Below the pieces are notes generated by a model that saw only the letters and a list, made by a program, of their open reading frames with translations, did no database searches and had not been told where the DNA came from. Made by a program: the position numbers and the translations under genes. Shown here in pieces: positions 8,477 through 15,296 of a DNA stretch of 50,760 bases (positions are counted from its first letter, which is position 1; each line of letters starts with the position of its first letter). Source of the DNA: Anaerolineae bacterium (lineage in GTDB: Bacteria; Chloroflexota; Anaerolineae; Promineifilales; Promineifilaceae). The stretch is from assembly GCA_007123775.1 (NCBI GenBank), contig SLGK01000196.1, positions 1 through 50,760 of the forward strand. The letters run 5' to 3'.

Positions 8477-9448
8477 ATGATTCGTCCTTTCAACTTGCGT
8501 GATTTGGCACTGGTTCACCGCTTGAGTGAGCATGGCGTCGCCCTACATACGGAGTCTGCGCTGACCGGCAGTTTGTATCCGCTGCGCGAGGCGCTGGCCA
8601 ATATGTTTGTGCGTAGTGATTACCCCACGTATGTTTGGAAGGCCAATGAGGGGAGCGCCACTGGTTTTATCCAGCTTTTCCTACGTGATACCAATCAACC
8701 CGCTTATATTATGTACTTGAGTGCGGCACCGGACACGGCCGTTGCCAGTCCCAACAGCATGAACAATGGCAATCCGCCGTCTATAAACGAAACCGCCTGG
8801 CTCGAACTGCTGGACCGGGCAGTTATCGAAGTCGGTCAGCGCGGGATTCACAACCTGGTGGCGGAAGTGAATGAGACCGGGCCAGAGCTGCCCATTTTGC
8901 GCCGGGCGGGTTTTGCCGTTTACATGCGTCAGGATCTTTGGGTACTGTCTCAGGCGGAATCGAGGCGTGGCGAAATGATGCCGTTGCAACTGTCGCCCTA
9001 CAGCAAACAGGATGATTGGGAAGTGCAACTCTTGTACGCCAACACGGTGCCCCGTTTGGTGCAGTTGGTAGACCCCATGCCGCCCACCACGGAACAAGAA
9101 GGGTGGGTGCTGCGTGAGGCGGGCGAGCTGTCAGCGTTTCTGCATTGGCATCAGGGTGATACGGCGACCTGGCTGCGCCTGTTTATTCATCCTAATGCTG
9201 AGGCGCAAGCGGATGAAATTGTGGCCTCGCTGCTGCACATGAACCAGGAGAAGGTGACACTGCCCGTTTACTGCTGTCTGCCGCGCTACCAAAGCTGGCT
9301 GCAAGGTGGCCTGGAGCGCACCGGCTTCCGCTTTTGGGGCAGCCAGGCAGTGATGGTTAAACACACGGTCCAACATTTACAGCGGTCGATGGAGAAAACG
9401 GCCGTTTTGGAAACTGGTGGGATTCCCGTCAGAAATTATGAGGCGTAA
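8477..9448 (+). CDS. GNAT-type acetyltransferase-like protein
   Basis: The 323-residue soluble protein begins MIRPFNLRDLALVHRL, the usual opening of GNAT N-acetyltransferase folds. A segment near residues 105-150 (LLDRAVIEVGQRGIHNLVAEV...LPILRRAGFAVYMRQDLW) resembles the cofactor-binding helix and following strand. The C-terminal half may be a second degenerate GNAT domain. The substrate is unknown. A GTG at 8456 behind a GGAG is an alternative start; ATG 8477 is preferred on family grounds. The stop TAA lies inside the first unit of a heptamer repeat. Confidence 0.65.
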   Translation: MIRPFNLRDLALVHRLSEHGVALHTESALTGSLYPLREALANMFVRSDYPTYVWKANEGSATGFIQLFLRDTNQPAYIMYLSAAPDTAVASPNSMNNGNPPSINETAWLELLDRAVIEVGQRGIHNLVAEVNETGPELPILRRAGFAVYMRQDLWVLSQAESRRGEMMPLQLSPYSKQDDWEVQLLYANTVPRLVQLVDPMPPTTEQEGWVLREAGELSAFLHWHQGDTATWLRLFIHPNAEAQADEIVASLLHMNQEKVTLPVYCCLPRYQSWLQGGLERTGFRFWGSQAVMVKHTVQHLQRSMEKTAVLETGGIPVRNYEA

Positions 9449-9515
9449 AACGTGAAACGTAAAACGTAAAAGACCATTACACTTTACGTACTACGCACTA
9501 CGCACTACGCACTAC
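9444..9515. repeat. heptamer tracts CGTAAAA and GCACTAC
   Basis: Four tandem CGTAAAA-type units (9444-9471) start on the stop codon of the GNAT-like gene. A short linker and tandem CTACGCA/GCACTAC units follow (about 9488-9514). No promoter or SD for the following gene is visible within the tract. Confidence 0.85.
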
Positions 9516-9525
9516 CTAAAATTAT

Positions 9526-11193
9526 ATGTCTACAACCCAAATACAAGCACAAGAAGATTTACAAACTCTGCTGGCACTATTACCCCGCCACGTTTGTGAA
9601 AAAATTGAAGAGATTGGACGTGCAGACGAACTGCTGGAGATTATTCTCGATCTGGGCCGCCCCCCGTCAGCGCGCTATGTCGATGGCGAACTAATTTTGC
9701 TGCCGGAAGAAGTGAACCGGGCCGAAATCGAGCTGGTTGTCAACGGTATTGGTGACTTTGATGATGACAACCGGGCCGGAATTGCCCGTACCCTCCATCG
9801 CATTGCCGGCATTCGTAACCGGCGCGGCGAAGTGGTGGGCCTGACCTGCCGCGTGGGACGGGCCGTCTATGGTACTATCGACATTATCGAGGATATTGTG
9901 GAAGAAGGGCAGAGCATTTTGCTGCTCGGCCGGCCGGGTGTTGGCAAAACCACTATGTTGCGCGAAATGGCTCGTATTCTGGCTGAGCGCAAGCGCGTGG
10001 TTATTGTTGATACTTCCAACGAGATTGGCGGGGATGGTGACATTCCCCACCCGGCAGTAGGCCGCGCCCGCCGGATGCAGGTGCCGCGCCCGGCCCACCA
10101 GCACGAGACAATGATTGAGGCCGTGGAAAACCACAACCCGGAAGTGATTGTCATTGACGAAATCGGCCGGGAGCGGGAAGCGGAAGCGGCCCGCACCATC
10201 AATGAGCGGGGCGTGCAGCTAATCGGCACGGCCCACGGCAACACGCTGGAAAATCTGCTGCTCAATCCCACTTTGTCCGACCTGGTAGGTGGTATTGAGA
10301 GCGTCACCCTGTCTGACGAAGAGGCGCGGCGGCGGGGTACGCAGAAGACGGTGCTGGAACGGCGTGCCCCACCTACATTTGACATCCTGATTGAGATTCA
10401 GGACCGGCAGCGGTTGCTGGTGCATCGAGATGTGACCAATTCGGTGGATGCCATGCTGCGTGGTGAGCCGTTCGCCGTTGAGTTGCGCTATCGGGCCGAG
10501 GATGGCTCATTGCAGCGCGAGCAGCAAGAAGTGACGGTCAGTTCGGCTGCTGTGACCGGCCGGCGTGGAGCGCCGGGTCGGAATGGTGGCCGTGGCAGCC
10601 GCAGCCGTAGCGAGGGCTATTCGGTACGCTCGCGCGGCAGCGGGCCGGTTGGCAGTGGGGTTGAATTAGGCATAGACGGCCGCAACGGCCGTACCGCCCC
10701 ATCTGATGAACCAGTCCAATCTAAGTCTCTGCGCGTTTTCGCTTACGGTGTGGCCCGCAACCGGCTGGCCCAGGCCGCCCGCCGGCTGGGAGTTGAATTG
10801 GAAATCGTCGACCAGATGACTGAAGCCGACGTGCTGGTCACGCTTAAGAGCTATTATCGCAAGCGGCGCCAGCTTATCCGTGAGGCGGAGCATCGGCGCA
10901 CGCCCGTCTACGTGCTGCGGGCCAACACGGTCAACCAGATGGAAAACTTCCTGGTGCGGGCGCTGGACCTGGAGGCGGTGCCGACTGACCCTTTTGAGGC
11001 CGCCATTGCTGAGGCTGAAGAAGCGATCCAGCAGGTGCGGTCTGGCCAATCCCAGATTGACCTGAGTCCGGTGGGCGGGGCGGTACGCCGTTACCAGCAC
11101 CAGATGGCGCGCCAGGCCAATCTGGTCTCGCATAGCTACGGCAAAGAACCGAATCGACACGTCAGGATATTTAACACGCAGCTCCACTCGTAA
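9526..11193 (+). CDS. SpoIIIAA/Ycf45-like AAA ATPase with R3H domain
   Basis: The 555-residue protein has a P-loop ATPase core (about 20-300) of the SpoIIIAA/Ycf45 type, with Walker A GRPGVGKTT at 135-143 and Walker B VIVIDEIGRE near 208. A low-complexity Arg/Gly/Ser linker lies near 345-390. A conserved C-terminal domain begins VFAYGVARNRLAQAARRLG, and an R3H-like end (RRYQHQMARQANLVSHSYG) is expected to bind single-stranded nucleic acid. Homologues occur in cyanobacteria, plastids, Chloroflexi and Deinococci, mostly uncharacterised. There is no clear SD before the ATG. The TAA stop lies in a CGTAAAA repeat unit. Confidence 0.88.
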   Translation: MSTTQIQAQEDLQTLLALLPRHVCEKIEEIGRADELLEIILDLGRPPSARYVDGELILLPEEVNRAEIELVVNGIGDFDDDNRAGIARTLHRIAGIRNRRGEVVGLTCRVGRAVYGTIDIIEDIVEEGQSILLLGRPGVGKTTMLREMARILAERKRVVIVDTSNEIGGDGDIPHPAVGRARRMQVPRPAHQHETMIEAVENHNPEVIVIDEIGREREAEAARTINERGVQLIGTAHGNTLENLLLNPTLSDLVGGIESVTLSDEEARRRGTQKTVLERRAPPTFDILIEIQDRQRLLVHRDVTNSVDAMLRGEPFAVELRYRAEDGSLQREQQEVTVSSAAVTGRRGAPGRNGGRGSRSRSEGYSVRSRGSGPVGSGVELGIDGRNGRTAPSDEPVQSKSLRVFAYGVARNRLAQAARRLGVELEIVDQMTEADVLVTLKSYYRKRRQLIREAEHRRTPVYVLRANTVNQMENFLVRALDLEAVPTDPFEAAIAEAEEAIQQVRSGQSQIDLSPVGGAVRRYQHQMARQANLVSHSYGKEPNRHVRIFNTQLHS

Positions 11194-11252
11194 AACGTAA
11201 AGCGTAAAACGTAATTCAGTTTCGTTACGTTTTACGCTTTACGCCTCACGCC
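11189..11252. repeat. 19-bp perfect inverted repeat of CGTAAAA words
   Basis: GTAAAGCGTAAAACGTAA (11197-11214) and its exact complement (11225-11242) flank a 10-nt loop, with one further C-G pair outside. The tract starts on the stop codon of the R3H gene and ends 12 bp before the tmk start. It would fold as a very stable hairpin, probably a terminator-like or mRNA-protecting element. Confidence 0.88.
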
Positions 11253-11254
11253 CC

Positions 11255-11869
11255 ATGTTTATCACCTTCGAAGGACCAGACGGCAGCGGCAAGACCAGTC
11301 AGATTGCGATGCTGGCCGACCATTTGCGAGCCAAAGGGTATACGGTTGTAACCACCCGTGAGCCGGGTGGTACGGCCATTGGCGATCAGATTCGGGCCTG
11401 TCTGCATGACGTGGCCAATACGGCCATGGCCTCGGAGACGGAACTGCTGCTTTATTCGGCGTCGCGGGCGCAGTTGGTGCGGGAGGTGATACGGCCGTCT
11501 TTGGCCTCAGGCTATGTTGTGTTGTGTGATCGCTTTGCCGACAGCACAATGGCTTATCAGGGCTACGGCCGGGGACTGGACAGGGATCAGTTGGCCATGC
11601 TGACGGCTTTTGCTACCGGCGGCCTCAAACCCGACCTGACGATTTTGCTGGACATGGATGTAGAACGGGGCTTGCGCCGGCGCACAGCCAATGCGGAGGA
11701 AATGAATCGGCTGGATTTGGAAACGGCCGTTTTCCATCAGCGCGTTCGACAAGGCTATCACCAACTGGCTGCCCAGGAGCCTGGGCGTTGGCGCGTGGTC
11801 GATGCGGATCGGGAGGTAACGGCCGTGTTCGACGACGTGCGCCAGATCGTGGAGGCGATAGTCAAGTAG
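11255..11869 (+). CDS. tmk: thymidylate kinase
   Basis: This 204-residue enzyme phosphorylates dTMP to dTDP. The P-loop GPDGSGKT spans residues 7-14. The REPGGT motif for dTMP binding lies near 36-41, and the base-binding motif is DRFADSTMAYQGYGRG (near 91; DRF instead of the more usual DRY). A LID segment RGLRRRTANAEEMNRLD lies near 135. Length is typical. The ATG follows immediately after a long heptamer hairpin with no good SD. The TAG stop lies in the first unit of the next repeat. Confidence 0.95.
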   Translation: MFITFEGPDGSGKTSQIAMLADHLRAKGYTVVTTREPGGTAIGDQIRACLHDVANTAMASETELLLYSASRAQLVREVIRPSLASGYVVLCDRFADSTMAYQGYGRGLDRDQLAMLTAFATGGLKPDLTILLDMDVERGLRRRTANAEEMNRLDLETAVFHQRVRQGYHQLAAQEPGRWRVVDADREVTAVFDDVRQIVEAIVK

Positions 11870-11972
11870 TCGTGTAGTCGAGTAGTCGTGTAGTCGAGTA
11901 GTCATTAGTCAGACTGCCCGACTACCAGACTATCGGACTACCAGACCACCAGACTACCAGACCACCAGACTA
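11867..11972. repeat. heptamer tract TAGTCG / ACCAGACT between convergent genes
   Basis: Tandem GTAGTCG-type units run from the tmk stop codon. After a short centre, complementary GACTACC/AGACCACC units run up to the stop codon of the fmdB-type gene on the other strand. The two halves are partly complementary, so a long imperfect hairpin ends both convergent transcripts. Confidence 0.85.
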
Positions 11973-12350
11973 TTCGCCCAACCCTCCTCCCTCAGCCAGT
12001 TCTGGCATTGATTGCTCGATAGATTCGGGTGACTCACCGCTTTCCAGACGGTCTACCACTTCACCGAATTCGTCCCCCAGGTCCTCACCCATCTCCTGGC
12101 TCATTTTACGCATGAAGCGCCCCATCGCTTTGGGGTCATCCTCATCCAGGCCGGCCAGGGCGTTCTCATCCAGCAGCGAATCCATGCGGGCCTCTTCCGA
12201 TTTGGCAATACCAATTCGGCCGATGCGCCGTTTTAACTGCTGGCTACCACAGAGAGGGCAGGTGGGTACGGCCGTGTCATACTCGGCATAGCTAATAAAA
12301 AGCTGTACACTTTTTTGGCAATCCTGACAAATGAATGTATATCTTGGCAT
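11970..12350 (-). CDS. FmdB-family zinc-ribbon protein
   Basis: The 126-residue protein has an N-terminal zinc ribbon: MPRYTFICQDC with Cys 8 and 11, and CPLC with Cys 31 and 34. A basic segment (KRRIGRIG) and an acidic, Glu/Asp/Gly-rich C-terminal tail follow. The start at 12350 is chosen because FmdB proteins begin MPxYxFxC. The family is a putative nucleic-acid binding or regulatory group, with no firm function. Confidence 0.85.
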   Translation of the reverse strand: MPRYTFICQDCQKSVQLFISYAEYDTAVPTCPLCGSQQLKRRIGRIGIAKSEEARMDSLLDENALAGLDEDDPKAMGRFMRKMSQEMGEDLGDEFGEVVDRLESGESPESIEQSMPELAEGGGLGE

Positions 12351-12370
12351 GGTCAATAACGAATTACGAA

Positions 12371-12398
12371 TTATGAGTTTGATATGGCCTATTATAAT
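12371..12398 (+). promoter_or_regulatory. probable gmk promoter
   Basis: A perfect TATAAT at 12393-12398 lies 52 bp before the gmk start. The -35 candidate TTATGA (12371-12376) is at 16-bp spacing and weak. It lies in the divergent region shared with the FmdB-type gene. Confidence 0.55.
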
Positions 12399-12450
12399 CA
12401 AAGTAAGGCAATTCTTTCAAACTGTTTAGCTTTAGGATGAAGAGCAACCT

Positions 12451-13074
12451 ATGACAACTGAAAAACTATACGATCAAGACAGCCATCCTATCATGCTCGT
12501 CATATCCGGGCCGTCGGGCGTGGGTAAAGATACCATTGCCCGTGCTCTGATTGAGCGTGACCCGGACCGTTTTTATTTTGTGGTCACGGCCACCAATCGC
12601 CCCCCACGAGAAGGCGAAGTGCAGGGCCGTGACTATTTCTTTGTCAGCACCAACGAATTCGCCCAGATGATTGAAGAGGACGAACTGCTTGAGTACGCGG
12701 TCGTCTACAATGATTTCAAGGGTGTGCCCAAGCAGCAGATTCGGGATGCGCTGGCGAGCAATCGGGATGTAATTATGCGGGTTGACGTACAGGGAGCCGC
12801 CACTATTCGCAAGCTGGTTCCCAACGCTATTTTCGTTTTTCTGGTGACCGAAACCGAAGCTGATCTGGATAAGCGGCTGCGCGCACGCAGGTCAGAGACA
12901 ACAGAAGACCTTAAGCTTCGCATAGCTACTGCGCGACAAGAGATGAAACGGATCAAAGAGTTCGATTACGTCGTTATCAACGCCGACGGGTACCAGGAGC
13001 GCGCCGTCGATCAGATTTTCAGCATTATCGAGGCTGCCCACTGCCGAGTAGATCAATCGCCTATCAAATTATGA
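12451..13074 (+). CDS. gmk: guanylate kinase
   Basis: This 207-residue enzyme converts GMP to GDP. The P-loop GPSGVGKDT is at residues 20-28, with Asp where Ser/Thr is more common, as in some family members. The GMP-binding region has TATNRPPREGEVQGRDYFFVS (near 48-68), matching TTRxxRxGE..GxDYFF. The LID-type ARRSETTEDLKLRI segment lies near 148. A short N-terminal extension precedes the core. It has its own TATAAT promoter. Confidence 0.95.
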   Translation: MTTEKLYDQDSHPIMLVISGPSGVGKDTIARALIERDPDRFYFVVTATNRPPREGEVQGRDYFFVSTNEFAQMIEEDELLEYAVVYNDFKGVPKQQIRDALASNRDVIMRVDVQGAATIRKLVPNAIFVFLVTETEADLDKRLRARRSETTEDLKLRIATARQEMKRIKEFDYVVINADGYQERAVDQIFSIIEAAHCRVDQSPIKL

Positions 13075-13082
13075 AGGCGTCA

Positions 13083-13178
13083 ACGCAGAGACGCAGAGGC
13101 GCAGAGAAATGACTCCTCTGTGCATCTCCGCGTAACTGCTTTTGGTTGTGGCTACGCACTACGCAATACGCACTACGA
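13083..13178. repeat. ACGCAGAG and CTACGCA tandem words
   Basis: Three ACGCAGAG/GCGCAGAG units (13083-13106) follow the gmk stop, with a partly complementary CTCCTCTGTGCATCTCCGCG-type arm after them. CTACGCA/CTACGCAATACGCA units (13152-13178) then run into and form the last codons and stop of the permease gene on the other strand. Confidence 0.8.
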
Positions 13179-14799
13179 GCAAAACAGCCAGACCAATTAC
13201 CAGCGTCAACCCCAGGCCATAGGCAGTTGCCAGCTTGAGAACGTGGCCCTCGTCGGCCCCGGCGACTGTACTACATCCAATAATCACCTTGGCGGGCGCA
13301 AAAAGACCGCCCAGCGCGCCGCCGGCCGTTTGACCAGCCAGGATGATGGGTACGGCCAGATTCAGGGCCAGCGCCGTCTGCTGCTGTAATTGACCAAACA
13401 CGACATTGCTATTGGTGTTGCTGCCGGTCATGAACGCGCCCAGTGCCCCAATAAACGGCGAGAGCAGGGGAAAAAATTCGCCAGCCGTTTGGCTGATGGC
13501 CAGCGCCAGCAGGTAGGTCATGCCCGCATGTTCCATCGTGACCGCCATAGCCACCAGGGTGAGAATGGCGATGGTGGGTTTGATCGAGCCGCGTACCGTT
13601 TTTTGGAGGATGAGACGGCCGTTGTAATCCGTGTTGCGTATTGCGTATTGCGTATTGCGTATTGGGTGTTGTGCCTCACTTGCCACCTGCAACTTCTTAC
13701 TTTCTACTGAATATTGATTACTGTCTACTGCAAACTGAATTGGTCCGCGCCAGCGGTACCAGGCAAAGGTCAGCAGGCTGGCATAAAGTAGCAGCGTGCC
13801 CGCATGGCCGAACACATCTAGCGAGCGGCCCGTACCGGCCGCCATCTGCCAACCCAGGCTGGTTTCCACCTGGGGAAAAACCGGGTTGATGACCAAAAAG
13901 CTCAGCCGGTCGCCCAAAACAAGCTGCCCAATCAGGATGACGCCTATCAAAATAAAATAAGGCAAGAAAGACTGCCCTAACAGCCGCCAGCGCGTCTGTA
14001 CGGCCGGTTGGCTGCGGCTGAGATAGAATATGGCCAGCAGCAGGCCCGCCAGTGCCCCGCCCAGCGCGGCCATCGTCCACAGGCCACTCACGGCCAAAGC
14101 CCACTGGCCGCTGCCCATCACGGCCGCAATGACGATCATAAATTTACCGCGTTGGTAAACGGCCGTTTTCCCGCCCGCCAGCCACAACACCGCCAGCCCA
14201 CAGCCCAGACAGCACACCCCCAACAGTGCCGCCGACGGCCCGGCCAGCACCTCGCCCGGCAGCCCGCTGGCCGCCATCAACGCCAGAAAAGAAGACCCCA
14301 GTGAGCCAAACGTAACCGCCCAGGCATGGCCCAACAAACCCATGACCACCGCCACGCTGGCCGTAAAGCCCAACCCCACCAGCAGTGGGGCCACCACCGC
14401 CGCCGGTACGCCAAAACCAGTGGCCCCCTGCAAAAAGGAGCCAAACACCCAGGCCAGCAGCAGCGCCTGCGCCGGCCGGTCCTGCGCCAGACGGGGCAGC
14501 TCCCGGCCAATAGCCGCAATCACGCCCGCTTCGTTGACCACGTGGTAGAGCAGCAGGGCCATCCAGATAATGTACAGCACAAACAGAGAGAGCAGGATCG
14601 ACTTACCCAGGGCTACCAGCAGCAGCGGCAGGTTGGCCCCAAAAAAAAGGAGCGAGAAGAAAACGGCCGTTAGCCATCCGGCCGGCCCTGCTTTACTGCC
14701 GCCCCATTGGCGACCAATCATCAAATACAGCACAGCCAACAGCGGCGTCACCGCCAGCAAAACCCAGACAGGTGTTATTGGCAAAAAAGAATCAGACAT
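13159..14799 (-). CDS. lldP: L-lactate permease (LldP/LctP family)
   Basis: The 546-residue protein is very hydrophobic, with about 12-14 predicted transmembrane helices and family segments such as SFLQGATGFGVPAAVVAPLLVGLGF and, near the C-terminus, GSNTNSNVVFG and SAGGALGGLFAPAKV-like motifs. It should carry lactate (or glycolate)/H+ symport. The start at 14799 (MSDSFLPITPVW) is preferred to an upstream ATG at 14838. Two oddities stand out. About 110 bp of intergenic-type repeat is translated in frame in a loop near residues 350-385 (peptide HPIRNTQYAIRNT). The last codons and stop also come from a CTACGCA repeat. Confidence 0.88.
   Translation of the reverse strand: MSDSFLPITPVWVLLAVTPLLAVLYLMIGRQWGGSKAGPAGWLTAVFFSLLFFGANLPLLLVALGKSILLSLFVLYIIWMALLLYHVVNEAGVIAAIGRELPRLAQDRPAQALLLAWVFGSFLQGATGFGVPAAVVAPLLVGLGFTASVAVVMGLLGHAWAVTFGSLGSSFLALMAASGLPGEVLAGPSAALLGVCCLGCGLAVLWLAGGKTAVYQRGKFMIVIAAVMGSGQWALAVSGLWTMAALGGALAGLLLAIFYLSRSQPAVQTRWRLLGQSFLPYFILIGVILIGQLVLGDRLSFLVINPVFPQVETSLGWQMAAGTGRSLDVFGHAGTLLLYASLLTFAWYRWRGPIQFAVDSNQYSVESKKLQVASEAQHPIRNTQYAIRNTDYNGRLILQKTVRGSIKPTIAILTLVAMAVTMEHAGMTYLLALAISQTAGEFFPLLSPFIGALGAFMTGSNTNSNVVFGQLQQQTALALNLAVPIILAGQTAGGALGGLFAPAKVIIGCSTVAGADEGHVLKLATAYGLGLTLVIGLAVLLVVRIA
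13628..13740. repeat. heptamer spacer embedded in the lldP coding frame
   Basis: Four tandem GCGTATT units (about 13637-13665) plus ACTTTCTACTG/TACTGTCTACTG-type words lie inside the permease gene. They have the look of the intergenic spacers but are read through in frame. The flanking protein sequence on both sides is normal permease. Confidence 0.85.
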
Positions 14800-14853
14800 A
14801 GCCCTGAAGTATATGCCGCTTGCCGCAAATCGCCACAAAGAATCAAATCGTTA

Positions 14854-14881
14854 TTGGATTTTTTTGAGAATCAGATATAAT
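14854..14881 (+). promoter_or_regulatory. candidate promoter of protease gene A
   Basis: A perfect TATAAT at 14876-14881 has a weak -35 TTGGAT (14854-14859) at 16-bp spacing. Transcription from here would give a leader of about 410 nt before protease A. Confidence 0.5.
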
Positions 14882-15296
14882 GTTTATTGTCTTGAGTCAC
14901 TGCGATATTTTGTACAGAACGCATATGGATATACAACGCACGACTATTCAGGTATTTCTCCAAACCTAATACCTTGTTTTGGCAGGCCCAACATGGCGGA
15001 AGCAATGTTGGGCCTGTTGTTTGCCTGAGAAATAGAGACTAAATCCTGGCATGGTTCGTTTGTTTTTAACCTGGCGAGGTTGGACTATTTGTCGAATTGT
15101 CCAACTTGATAGAGCAGTCAAGTGAATGAAGATGAAGGAGAACGTCTATGGTATAAAGCCAATGAAAAACCACTTCCTCCCCCGAAAGTTTTGTACACAA
15201 GATACTAAATGTTGGAGCCAGCGATCTTTTGTTGAGTAAAATGACAGATAGAAATACACGGCTCCACCGTTCATTGATATTTCAAGGAGAAATAAA
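14882..15296 (+). promoter_or_regulatory. long untranslated leader of protease A
   Basis: This is a gene-free stretch. It contains, in order: a perfect 12-bp hairpin (14983-14994 with 15005-15016, followed by TTGTTTG); a 7-bp hairpin GTTGGAC/GTCCAAC (15079-15105); and a strong SD box GAAGGAG (15134-15140) followed by the start-stop ORF ATG GTA TAA (15148-15156). After these come the stem GGAGCC (15214-15219) / GGCTCC (15260-15265) and the real SD AAGGAG 8 bp before the ATG. The last 27 nt are almost identical to those before protease B. It is likely a regulatory or mRNA-stabilising leader; the ligand or factor is unknown. Confidence 0.65.

Noticed and set aside
5535-13178. Tandem repeats considered as CRISPR arrays
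   Set aside because: Units are 7-8 bp without unique spacers, and no cas genes are present.
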